Positions 1 to 6,423 are shown, numbered from the stretch's first letter. The stretch is 8,816 nt of DNA from Candidatus Fermentibacterota bacterium (GCA_012523605.1 JAAYTY010000217.1:1-8816), one strand, 5' to 3'. Program-made: numbers and translations. Notes: generated by a model not told the origin, from the letters alone.

Positions 1-120
1 TCGGTATCAGGTTAAAGAAACTTAAGAAACCGGTAAAACATTCCACATCTTTTGATAAGGCTCCCTGTCTGCCGGGGGATATCGCCGAGATGCCGGGGGG
101 AAACCGGGTTTCTTATTCGA
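1..120. repeat. First unit of a 120-bp tandem repeat (truncated inverted-repeat element)
   Basis: Bases 1-115 match 121-235 except at two positions (100 g versus 220 a, and 103 a versus 223 g), so the period is exactly 120 bp. The unit begins with the same left arm as the complete element at 123-255. Its right arm stops after GTTTCTTA and changes to TTCGA, so it lacks the outer part of the inverted repeat. The array may continue upstream of the window. No coding sequence is seen in it. Confidence 0.93.
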
Positions 121-122
121 TC

Positions 123-255
123 GGTATCAGGTTAAAGAAACTTAAGAAACCGGTAAAACATTCCACATCTTTTGATAAGGCTCCCTGTCTGCCGGGGGAT
201 ATCGCCGAGATGCCGGGGGAAAGCCGGGTTTCTTAAGTTTCTTTAACCTGATACC
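123..255. repeat. Complete inverted-repeat element with 28-bp perfect terminal arms
   Basis: The left arm (123-150, starting GGTATCAGGTTAAAG) and right arm (228-255) are perfect reverse complements over 28 bp, enclosing 77 bp. The interior contains TGCCGGGGGA twice (190-199 and 211-220). No transposase and no obvious target-site duplication are visible. The arms are AT-rich against GC-rich surroundings. The right arm runs into the end of thiE and encodes its last three residues and TAA stop. It could be a MITE-like non-autonomous element, or a structured RNA hairpin that ends or protects the thi transcript. A T-run typical of an intrinsic terminator is missing. Confidence 0.93.
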
Positions 256-890
256 ATGCTCCGCTGCAGCAGGCGGCAGGCGGCGGGGATGTCGGGGGCG
301 GCCATGATGGCGGAAACGACCGCTATGCCGTCCGCTCCGGCGGCGATCACCGAAGCCGCGTTCGATGCGTCTATACCCCCGATCGCCACCAGCGGAAGGG
401 CTGTGGCCTCCCTCAGCCTTTCGATCCCCGCAAGCCCCAGAGGCTCGCCGGCATCAGTCTTGGTCGCGGTGGGGAATACCAGATTGGCCGCCAGGTAGTC
501 CGCGCCATCCGCCTCGGCCCTGCGCGCCTCTTCTGCCGTCCTCACAGAGACTCCCAGCACCCTGTCAGGCCCCAGCAGGCTCCTTGCGGTTCCGGGGGGC
601 ATGTCCTCCTGACCAACATGGGCGCCGTCGGCATCGGCATCCACCGCGGCGGACACGTCGTCGTCGAGGATCAGAAGAGCCCCCGCGGGACGTGTGATCT
701 CCAGAAGCCTTCTCCCATGCGTGACGAGCTCGTCGTGCGAGGCTCCCTTGTCCCTGAGCTGGACACAGCGGACGCCTGCCTCCACGGCCTGCCGCACGGC
801 TTCCACCACGCTCCTCGGCCTGCCGATCGCCGGATCCGTGACCAGGTAGATCCCGAGGAGCCGCCGAAGCTCCTCCCCGTTCGGTCTCAA
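243..890 (-). CDS. thiE: Thiamine-phosphate synthase (thiamine-phosphate pyrophosphorylase)
   Basis: ThiE joins hydroxymethylpyrimidine diphosphate to thiazole phosphate to make thiamine monophosphate in the cytoplasm. The 215-residue product has the usual family length and TIM-barrel motifs in order: YLVTD (15-19), VQLRDK (43-48), the diphosphate/Mg region DDD (76-78), GAHVGQED (89-96), LGVSVRT (112-118), FPTATK (139-144, with the Thr/Thr/Lys phosphate contacts), VAIGGI (168-173) and ADGIAVVSAI (186-195). Two spots are unusual. The common Asn-Asp of the metal/diphosphate motif is Asp-Asp, and the usual GxGP before FPT is AANL. It starts with TTG overlapping the thiM stop (TTGA), implying translational coupling; no other start lies nearby. 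The last codons (VSG and TAA) lie inside the inverted-repeat arm, so the original C-terminus was probably slightly different. The riboswitch upstream of thiM should control it. Confidence 0.95.
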   Translation of the reverse strand: MRPNGEELRRLLGIYLVTDPAIGRPRSVVEAVRQAVEAGVRCVQLRDKGASHDELVTHGRRLLEITRPAGALLILDDDVSAAVDADADGAHVGQEDMPPGTARSLLGPDRVLGVSVRTAEEARRAEADGADYLAANLVFPTATKTDAGEPLGLAGIERLREATALPLVAIGGIDASNAASVIAAGADGIAVVSAIMAAPDIPAACRLLQRSMVSG

Positions 891-1690
891 GCCTCGAAGC
901 CCGTCTCGTCCAGCGAGGCCAGAGCGTCGAGGAAGAAGGGCACGAAGGTGCCCGGCCCTTCGGCGCGCCTCGCTGCGATGCTCCCCGCCGCGCCGTAGGC
1001 CGCCAGGGCTCCGGCGGTCCTTTCGACGAGTCTTCCCCCGAGCGCCGCAAAGCAGGCGACCGCCGCAGTCGCTCCACAGCCGGTGCCGGTGACTCTTCCC
1101 ATCAAGGGATGTCCGAAGGGTATCTCGAATGCGGCATGTCCGTCGGTGACGTAGTCCACCGCCCCCGTGACCGCCACCACCGCCCCCGTAGCGCCCGCGA
1201 GCTCATCGAAGATCCTCCGGTCGGGCTCGCCGAGCTCCGCCGAATCCACCCCCCTTACCCGGCCCCCCGCGCCGGCGCACTGCAGAACCTCGCCTGCGTT
1301 TCCCCTCAGTACCGATATCCTCACGGACTCCATGAGCCTGAAGACGGCGGAGGATCTCAGAGCCGTTGCGCCGGCTCCGACCGGATCGAGCACCACGGGT
1401 ACGCCCCTTTCGTTCGCACTTCTGCCGGCCGCAAGCATGCTGTCGAGCTGAATCGGCGATATCGTGCCGATGTTGAGGAGCAGACAGCCGGCCATGGCCG
1501 CCATCTCCGCCGATTCCTCGACCGAAGGCGCCATGACCGGTGCGGCGCCGAGGCAGAGTGTGACGTTCGCGGTGAAGTTCGTCACGACATCGTTCGTGAT
1601 GTGGTGGATCAGAGGCCTTGCGCGCTTCAGAGCCTCGAGACCCTCGAGGGCCAGCGACGCGGCGACTCTCCTGTCACTGCAGACTTCCAC
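887..1690 (-). CDS. thiM: Hydroxyethylthiazole kinase
   Basis: ThiM phosphorylates 4-methyl-5-(2-hydroxyethyl)thiazole with ATP, a salvage step that feeds ThiE. The 267-residue product matches the family length and carries its ribokinase-like motifs: PLIHHITNDVVTNFTANV (26-43), PVMAPSVEE (51-59), LNIGTISP (72-79), VVLDPVGAGAT (99-109), LRGNAGEV (128-135), VAVTGAVDYVTDG (172-184) and GRVTGTGCGATA (198-209), in which Cys205 is the conserved active-site cysteine. The start is GTG at 1690, preceded by an AAGGGGGG Shine-Dalgarno on the minus strand; no ATG is available. It is the first gene of a two-gene operon with thiE, and a TPP riboswitch sits 42 bases upstream. No thiC, thiG or thiD is in the window, so the operon is read as salvage rather than complete synthesis. 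Confidence 0.96.
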   Translation of the reverse strand: MEVCSDRRVAASLALEGLEALKRARPLIHHITNDVVTNFTANVTLCLGAAPVMAPSVEESAEMAAMAGCLLLNIGTISPIQLDSMLAAGRSANERGVPVVLDPVGAGATALRSSAVFRLMESVRISVLRGNAGEVLQCAGAGGRVRGVDSAELGEPDRRIFDELAGATGAVVAVTGAVDYVTDGHAAFEIPFGHPLMGRVTGTGCGATAAVACFAALGGRLVERTAGALAAYGAAGSIAARRAEGPGTFVPFFLDALASLDETGFEA

Positions 1691-1697
1691 GGGAACC

Positions 1698-1710
1698 CCC
1701 CTTCGAGGGG
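1698..1710 (-). promoter_or_regulatory. Shine-Dalgarno hairpin of thiM
   Basis: On the minus strand CCCCTCGAAGGGG can fold into a short stem whose 3' side is the purine-rich Shine-Dalgarno of thiM, 7-8 bases before the GTG start. It lies between the TPP aptamer and the start codon. This is consistent with a riboswitch that works on translation by hiding the ribosome site. No T-run that would suggest a transcriptional switch is present. The fold is inferred by eye. Confidence 0.5.
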
Positions 1711-1731
1711 CGGAGGCGGGCTGCGGGCCCG

Positions 1732-1813
1732 GACGGGTTTCCTTCCGCCGACATTACTCGGATCAAGTTCGCGGGGTATGTCTCAGGCCCGTCGGGGCCA
1801 CCCCCAACCCGTC
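1732..1813 (-). promoter_or_regulatory. TPP riboswitch (THI element) upstream of thiM-thiE
   Basis: Read on the minus strand, the conserved THI-box bases are present: CTGAGA (complement of 1781-1786), ATACCCC, and GAACTTGATCCGAGTAATG followed by TCGGCGGAAGG. Helices can be drawn by eye. P1 pairs GACGGGTT (1813-1806) with AACCCGTC (1739-1732). P2 pairs GGGGT with ATACCCC. P3 pairs GGCCC with GGGCC around a CGAC loop. In the P4/P5 arm CTT pairs with AAG where many examples have CCT/AGG. The RNA senses thiamine diphosphate and should switch off thiM-thiE when it is abundant. Confidence 0.96.
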
Positions 1814-1819
1814 GCGGCT

Positions 1820-1848
1820 ACCTTACGGCTGGGGGTCCGCCGGGTCAA
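1820..1848 (-). promoter_or_regulatory. Candidate sigma70-type promoter of thiM-thiE
   Basis: On the minus strand TTGACC (1848-1843) is followed after 17 bases by TAAGGT (1825-1820). The start point expected about 7 bases on falls at 1813, the first base of riboswitch helix P1. The -35 is good and the -10 matches the consensus at 3 of 6 positions. The position relative to the aptamer is the main support. Confidence 0.42.
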
Positions 1849-1868
1849 TGTCCGTGCGGTTCATTGAC
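1844..1868. repeat. Inverted repeat GTCAATG-N11-CATTGAC between divergent genes
   Basis: GTCAATG (1844-1850) and CATTGAC (1862-1868) are perfect 7-bp reverse complements with an 11-bp spacer. Each half contains a TTGAC that can serve as the -35 of one of the two divergent promoters. It may simply reflect back-to-back promoters, or be an operator for a dimeric regulator. Confidence 0.55.
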
Positions 1869-1892
1869 GCTCGCGGCTCCTGCGGAGATATC
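1864..1892 (+). promoter_or_regulatory. Candidate promoter of the solenoid/HEAT gene
   Basis: TTGACG (1864-1869) is followed after 17 bases by GATATC (1887-1892), a weak -10. The gene's Shine-Dalgarno GAAGGGGG (1910-1917) and ATG (1928) follow. The -35 is convincing and the -10 is not. Confidence 0.35.
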
Positions 1893-1927
1893 CCGGAAAA
1901 CGCAAGATCGAAGGGGGTTTCCGGAAG

Positions 1928-4306
1928 ATGCTCTCCGTGATCATCCTGTCGGCCCTTTCCTCTCTGCCGCACCCCGGCCTTCCCACGGGAGCGGACTCCC
2001 TGCTCGCGCTCGCTCTGGACAGCCTCGACCTGGAACCGGCCCAGATGAACTTCGACCGGAACTGGGCTCCGGGCGTCAGGCTTCCGGACAGCATCGCAAT
2101 CCTCTGCCTGCAGGACATCTTCGCCATTCCGGGAGTGCTCGCCGAGCACGTCGAGGCGGCATACGGCCTGCTCTCCCCCATGCCGGGGGACGAGGATCTG
2201 ACGGACCTGGTCACACTCGTCCGGCAGAGGGAGCAGGCCTACCGCGCCGCCTTCGAGACGCTCACGCCGGGGGGGCGCGACACGCTGGCGGCGATCGCCT
2301 CTTCGCTGTGGAGCGACTCCGACAACCCCGGCGAATGGGGTGCATGGGGCTCGTTCCTGGAGTCGAGGGGAATCCAGCCCCCGCCCGAGTTCGAAGCGAA
2401 CCCCGACACGCTGGCGCTCTGGCTGGAGAAGTGGCCGGCCGTCGTGCCCCTGGATGCCTCCCGCCTCACTGCTCTTGCACTCGCGCTGAGCGGGGTCGAG
2501 TGGCACGAACCGTCCCTGCTCGAGATCTCCGGCGTGGAGGGAACCGTCTGCACTCTGGAATCGGCATCGGGCTACATCGTGGGCGGACCGGGGGACAACA
2601 GATACACGGCGGACACGCCGTTCGGGATCATCATAGACATCGGCGGGAACGATACCTACGAAGACCTCGGTGGCGCCTTCGGGCCCGAGGGCGGTTTCGC
2701 CTCCGTGATAATCGACCTGGGAGGCGACGACAGGTATTTCTCCTCGGTGCCGGTTTCCTGCGGCGCCGGGCTGATGGGATTCGGCGCCCTGATAGACATC
2801 TCGGGCGACGACTGCTACGAAGCCGGCCCCGTGTCGCTGGGCGCCGGGCTTCTCGGAGAGGGGATACTGGCCGATCTCGGCGGCAGCGACTACTACTCGT
2901 CAGACTTCTTCTCGCAGGGCGCAGGCTGCATCGGCAGAGGCCTACTCCTCGATTCTTCGGGTGACGACACCTACAGGTGCGCGATGTTCGGGCAGGGCTT
3001 CGGCGGCCCCCGCGGATACGGCCTCCTCACCGACGGAGCCGGACATGACTGCTATCTCGCCGGCTTCAGGTACTCGCACGCCCCCCTCAGGCCTGACGAC
3101 AACAGGGCCATGTCGCAGGGATTCGCAATGGGGCTTCGGCCCGTGATCGCGGGGGGGCGCGGTCTGCTGGCCGACTTCGGAACGGGCAACGACACATACC
3201 GAGCCGAGATCTTCGGACAGGGCGGGGCGTACTGGTACGGGCTCGGCATGCTCTTCGACGAAGGAGGGCAGGACTGCTACAATGCCGCGCAGTACGCGCA
3301 GGGTTCGGGCATTCACCTGGCGGCAGGCTGTCTCTGGGACGGCGGAGGCGACGACGGCTACTTCTCCCGCTTCGGTCCGTCTCAGGGGGCGGCGCACGAC
3401 CTCTCCACCGGCTTCTTCTACGACGCTTCGGGGCTCGACTGCTACATGTCCGACGGCGCACAGGGATTCTCAATCAACAACTCTGCTGTGATCTTCATCG
3501 ACTCCTCGGGCACCGACCGCTACTTCCCGGGCGGCGACGGCCTGGGTCTCGGCTCCTGGGCTAGCGGCTCGGCCAGCGTGTGCGCCTTCATAGACATGGC
3601 CGACGACGACCTGTATCTCCGCAGAGGGGCCGACTCCCTCTGCTGGACCGACGGAGCATATGGAGCGGGCATCGATGCGTCGGTGGTCATTCCGCCGGAG
3701 GAGATCACCCCAGAGCAGATCGGCAATCCCGAGGAGCTCGATCTGGATTCTCTCTTCAGCGTGGCCTCTGAATGGGAGGTGGGAGAGAACCAGGCGAGGG
3801 TGCTCGCGCACCGTGAAGAGCTTGCGAGGCGGGGCGCTCCGGCGATCGACTACATCATCGAACGGCAGATGAACACCACCGACGGGCTTGCGCTGAGGGC
3901 CATGGAGGTGGCTATCGAAGCCAATGCCGGATACGCGCTGCCCAGGCTGCTGGAACTTCTGGACAGCCTGTCGGGAAGGAGGCTCCGGAACTGCATCTAC
4001 CTCCTGGGCGTCACAGGCGGCGAGGAGGCCCGCCTGCCCCTCGAGGCCATGCTTCCCTCCGACAGCACGGCCACGAACATCTCCGTGATCTCCGCCCTCG
4101 GGCAGATAGGGAACCCCGCCTCCCTGCCGGTGATAGAATCGCTGGCGGATGATCCCTGCTCACGGACGAGGCGGGCGGTGGCCGTGGCTCTGGGCGACAT
4201 CGGGGACTCGACCGCGGTGGGGGTGCTCGAGGCTCTGGCGGAGGATCGGCAGCTCGACGTGCGGTCGGCGGCCGAGAACTCCATACGCTTGCTGGAGAAT
4301 GAATAG
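1928..4306 (+). CDS. Exported GxDxY-repeat (probable beta-solenoid) protein with C-terminal HEAT repeats
   Basis: I do not recognise a named family for this 792-residue protein. Residues 2-12 are hydrophobic and resemble a short signal peptide, although the n-region lacks a positive charge. Residues 25-215 form an unassigned, mostly helical-looking region. Residues 222-585 contain 13 repeats, mostly 26-28 residues apart, with the pattern GGxDxY, then often QGxG, then GxGxLxD; examples are GGNDTY (239-244), GGDDRY (265-270), SGDDCY (292-297), SGDDTY (344-349), GGQDCY (446-451) and SGTDRY (527-532). The Asp/Gly spacing suggests a calcium-binding beta-solenoid, related in logic to RTX repeats but with longer units. 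Residues 620-792 are HEAT-like helical repeats, clearest at VISALGQIGNPASLPVIESL and VAVALGDIGDSTAVGVLEAL. The ATG at 1928 follows a GAAGGGGG ribosome site, and an in-frame stop lies at 1865. An envelope or surface scaffold is the most that can be inferred. Confidence 0.85.
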   Translation: MLSVIILSALSSLPHPGLPTGADSLLALALDSLDLEPAQMNFDRNWAPGVRLPDSIAILCLQDIFAIPGVLAEHVEAAYGLLSPMPGDEDLTDLVTLVRQREQAYRAAFETLTPGGRDTLAAIASSLWSDSDNPGEWGAWGSFLESRGIQPPPEFEANPDTLALWLEKWPAVVPLDASRLTALALALSGVEWHEPSLLEISGVEGTVCTLESASGYIVGGPGDNRYTADTPFGIIIDIGGNDTYEDLGGAFGPEGGFASVIIDLGGDDRYFSSVPVSCGAGLMGFGALIDISGDDCYEAGPVSLGAGLLGEGILADLGGSDYYSSDFFSQGAGCIGRGLLLDSSGDDTYRCAMFGQGFGGPRGYGLLTDGAGHDCYLAGFRYSHAPLRPDDNRAMSQGFAMGLRPVIAGGRGLLADFGTGNDTYRAEIFGQGGAYWYGLGMLFDEGGQDCYNAAQYAQGSGIHLAAGCLWDGGGDDGYFSRFGPSQGAAHDLSTGFFYDASGLDCYMSDGAQGFSINNSAVIFIDSSGTDRYFPGGDGLGLGSWASGSASVCAFIDMADDDLYLRRGADSLCWTDGAYGAGIDASVVIPPEEITPEQIGNPEELDLDSLFSVASEWEVGENQARVLAHREELARRGAPAIDYIIERQMNTTDGLALRAMEVAIEANAGYALPRLLELLDSLSGRRLRNCIYLLGVTGGEEARLPLEAMLPSDSTATNISVISALGQIGNPASLPVIESLADDPCSRTRRAVAVALGDIGDSTAVGVLEALAEDRQLDVRSAAENSIRLLENE

Positions 4307-4315
4307 GGGAGTGAT

Positions 4316-4344
4316 TTGACAGACATCCCGAGCGGCCGTATGTT
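4316..4344 (+). promoter_or_regulatory. Strong sigma70-type promoter of the FnIII-like lipoprotein gene
   Basis: TTGACA (4316-4321) is a perfect -35, followed after 17 bases by TATGTT (4339-4344), 4 of 6 at the -10. It begins 10 bases after the previous stop codon, so the lipoprotein gene has its own start of transcription. The leader that follows carries ACTTCCGT and ATAACC, shared with the leader of the beta-barrel gene near 8000, and ends in an AAAGGAGAGG ribosome site. Confidence 0.75.
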
Positions 4345-4384
4345 GACTTCCGTTGCTTCGAAATAACCTCTGAAAGGAGAGGCG

Positions 4385-5203
4385 ATGAAGAGGTTCATTG
4401 TCATGGGTCTTGCCACCGCTCTGGTGCTGCTCACGGCATGCGAGGGCGACAACCCCGGGGGCGAGGGCGGCACGCTGCCGGTCGTCACCGGGCTCACCGT
4501 GGACTGGGCGCAATCCGACGGCGTCGACATCAATCTCGACTGGGATGCCGTGTCCGATGTTGACGGCTACAACGTGTATTTCCGCGCCACCTCCTCCGGC
4601 ACCTGGACCGAGGTCGGCGACGTGACCACGACCACCTACACCCACACCGCCTCCAGCGCCGGCTATTACGCCGTAGAGGCCTACAAGGGCAGCGACACCT
4701 CCGAGGCCCTGTCCTCCGAGGTCAGCACCATGCCCAACATCATCACCACCGAGTACGAGATCTACGACAACTACGCCCCGGCCGACTGGCACTCCGGCTT
4801 CATCTTCGGCCTCACCGCGGGCGAGACCGGCCTGGCCGGCTCCAGCGCCTTCGTCCAGGACATCTACGCCTACGATCCGTGGACCGACCCCGGCAGGGCC
4901 GCCCTCTACAGCGGCGACTACGGCCCGTTCGGCGACGGCAACGAAACCTGGATGATCGGCCTCGGCGATCCCGGCTGCGACAATGCCGGTGCAGCCCCCG
5001 ACGTCAGCGCTGGCTGGTGGGACAACGGCGAGGTCTGGGAGGGTGACGTAATCTTCTGCGAACTCTACGACGGCTACTTCGCGAAGATGTACATCAACGA
5101 CCTCGAGGGCCCGGTGGGCGGCTCGTCCAACGGCACCGGCATCGCCTTCACCTACGAGATCCAGCCCCAGGCGGGCATCAGGCTCTTCACCACGAACCAG
5201 TAG
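4385..5203 (+). CDS. Lipoprotein with FnIII-like domain and unrecognised C-terminal domain
   Basis: The 272-residue product starts with a lipoprotein signal: charged MKR, a hydrophobic core and a lipobox LTAC with Cys19. A short Gly/Asp-rich linker follows. Residues about 33-116 look like a fibronectin type III fold (VTGLTVDW, then INLDWDAVSDVDGYNVYFR, then YYAVEAY). Residues about 117-272 form a domain I cannot assign, ending in DGYFAKMYINDLEG, then a Gly-rich turn and GIRLFTT. The next gene ends in the same way (GLRLFTT), so the two are paralogues sharing FnIII plus this domain. Codon use is strongly biased to GCC, GGC, ACC and GAC. Together with a near-consensus promoter and a strong Shine-Dalgarno, this suggests high expression. 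It is probably envelope-anchored, and its function is unknown. A perfect hairpin follows the stop. Confidence 0.88.
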   Translation: MKRFIVMGLATALVLLTACEGDNPGGEGGTLPVVTGLTVDWAQSDGVDINLDWDAVSDVDGYNVYFRATSSGTWTEVGDVTTTTYTHTASSAGYYAVEAYKGSDTSEALSSEVSTMPNIITTEYEIYDNYAPADWHSGFIFGLTAGETGLAGSSAFVQDIYAYDPWTDPGRAALYSGDYGPFGDGNETWMIGLGDPGCDNAGAAPDVSAGWWDNGEVWEGDVIFCELYDGYFAKMYINDLEGPVGGSSNGTGIAFTYEIQPQAGIRLFTTNQ

Positions 5204-5223
5204 GATCTTTCCGGGTATAGCAC

Positions 5224-5247
5224 GGGGCGGGAGGCGACTCCCGCCCC
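5224..5247 (+). terminator. GC-rich terminator-like hairpin
   Basis: GGGGCGGGAG (5224-5233) pairs perfectly with CTCCCGCCCC (5238-5247) around a GCGA loop (GNRA type), 21 bases after the lipoprotein stop. The tail is TTCCCGTTCCCG, with few T's, so termination may be partial. The hairpin could also stabilise the 3' end of the highly expressed message and let some transcription continue into the paralogue. Confidence 0.7.
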
Positions 5248-5315
5248 TTCCCGTTCCCGTGTCCGCGGCCGGGAGGGGAGAGCGGGATTCGGACGACAGG
5301 CCAGGAGGTGCCCGG

Positions 5316-6395
5316 ATGAAGCCCATCGCGCTGTGTGCAGCCGCCATGATGGCAGCCGCCTGCGGCGACCCATCCGACGACCTCTACATCGCGGTCACCG
5401 CCCCGCCCTCCGGAGGCGCAACCGCTGATCAGAGCTACATCATCCAGTGGGTCGTGGAAGCGGACGACTGGCAGGATCCCAGGGTGGCGCTCTACGCCGA
5501 TACCGACACGGACCCGTCCACAGGGCTGATCCTCCTCGTGGACTCGCTCTCGATCGAATCCACGGGCTGGATGTGGGACTGCTCGGAGTTCCCGGAAAAC
5601 GAGTATTACATCAGAGCCGTCCTGACGCAGGGAGGCGAGGAGCGATGTGACTACAGCGACGGCACCCTCGTCGTCAGCCACTCCCCGCTGGGCAACGTGC
5701 AGGGTCTCCGGCTGGACGAAGACGCCTGCTCGGGCACCACGGTGACCCTGGAATGGGATCCCCTGCCTGGTGCGCAGGGCTACCGGGTTTATTTCGCGGC
5801 CGATTCGGCCGGCTCGCTCCTTCTCCTGGGCGAGACTGTGGATCTTCTGTACGTGCACGACGCCCCGGGAGCAGGAGCCTACGGTGTCACAGGCTTCACA
5901 GGGGAGTCAGAGTCACCGGGATTCGACACTCTGGCATCCACGATGCCGGTTCTCAACGACACCGTTTACACGATCTGGGACGACATGGCTCCCGCCGGCG
6001 CCGTGCATGCGGCTAGCCTGACGCCCTGCGGGAGCTATCTCTACGACTATGCCGACAGCCTGTACAACATCCACTGCAGACAGGCAGGAGGCCAGCCGGA
6101 GCCCGCATGGCTCTTCGCCGGCGACGCCCCTCCCCTGGGCAACGGCTGGTCCTCGCCTCTGGCCGGGGCATCCGCCCCATGGTCGGTTGCACCTTCCGGT
6201 GGCTACTCCGACTCGGTCGCGGTCGAACCCGGAACGGTTCTGTTCGTCAGCCTGGCGGATCAGGGATTCTACGCCAAGGTCCTGGTGGACGATGTGCCGA
6301 CCCATCCGTCCGCACCCGGCAGCAGGGGCGTCGGCTTCCACTTCGAGTTCCAGCAGATACCGGGGTTGAGGCTCTTCACAACGGCAGGGGAGTGA
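5316..6395 (+). CDS. Larger lipoprotein paralogue: Ig-like domain, FnIII-like domain, shared C-terminal domain
   Basis: The start chosen is ATG 5316, behind an AGGAGGTG ribosome site (5303-5310), rather than an in-frame TTG-type start further upstream with no signal peptide. The product is 359 residues. The N-terminus MKPIALCAAAMMAAAC gives a probable lipobox (AAAC, Cys16), weaker than that of the upstream paralogue. Residues about 20-120 form an Ig-like beta domain (YIIQWVVEADDWQDPRVALYADTD in outline, with paired cysteines near 90 and 110). Residues about 128-212 match the FnIII-like domain of the upstream gene (VTLEWDPLPGAQGYRVYF). The rest matches its C-terminal domain: STMP, then YTIWDDMAP, then GFYAKVLVDDVP, then FQQIPGLRLFTT. 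Codon use is less biased than upstream, so expression is probably lower. It is likely first in a cluster with the two beta-lactamase-like genes (gaps of 28 and 35 bases). Function is unknown. Confidence 0.85.
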   Translation: MKPIALCAAAMMAAACGDPSDDLYIAVTAPPSGGATADQSYIIQWVVEADDWQDPRVALYADTDTDPSTGLILLVDSLSIESTGWMWDCSEFPENEYYIRAVLTQGGEERCDYSDGTLVVSHSPLGNVQGLRLDEDACSGTTVTLEWDPLPGAQGYRVYFAADSAGSLLLLGETVDLLYVHDAPGAGAYGVTGFTGESESPGFDTLASTMPVLNDTVYTIWDDMAPAGAVHAASLTPCGSYLYDYADSLYNIHCRQAGGQPEPAWLFAGDAPPLGNGWSSPLAGASAPWSVAPSGGYSDSVAVEPGTVLFVSLADQGFYAKVLVDDVPTHPSAPGSRGVGFHFEFQQIPGLRLFTTAGE

Positions 6396-6423
6396 CCTCC
6401 GCCCGCCCGTCGAAAGGACTTAT

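Noticed and set aside
123..255. Integron attC site or CRISPR repeat.
   Set aside because: The arms contain GTTAAAG/CTTTAAC, which does not fit the GTTRRRY/RYYYAAC core, and no integrase is nearby. There is no regular repeat-spacer pattern of CRISPR length.
123..255. Classical intrinsic terminator of the thi operon.
   Set aside because: The arms form a long stem with a 77-base interior and no T-run follows on the minus strand, so standard intrinsic termination is not supported, although a 3'-end role remains possible.
1618..2964. A plus-strand open frame spanning the riboswitch and the start of the solenoid gene.
   Set aside because: It crosses the TPP riboswitch and thiM, and is Arg/Pro-rich. 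The frame starting at 1928 has the repeats, HEAT domain and ribosome site.
2590..3670. RTX toxin.
   Set aside because: The repeats are about 26-28 residues, not nonapeptides, and there is no toxin domain, type I secretion gene or acyltransferase nearby. A HEAT domain follows instead.
5259..5315. An earlier start for the second lipoprotein.
   Set aside because: It would add 19 charged residues before a good signal peptide, whereas ATG 5316 directly follows AGGAGGTG with ideal spacing.
4160..5347. A minus-strand open frame of 395 codons rich in Gly, Val and Ala.
   Set aside because: It is the antisense shadow of the highly codon-biased lipoprotein gene, which has a lipobox and promoter on the plus strand.
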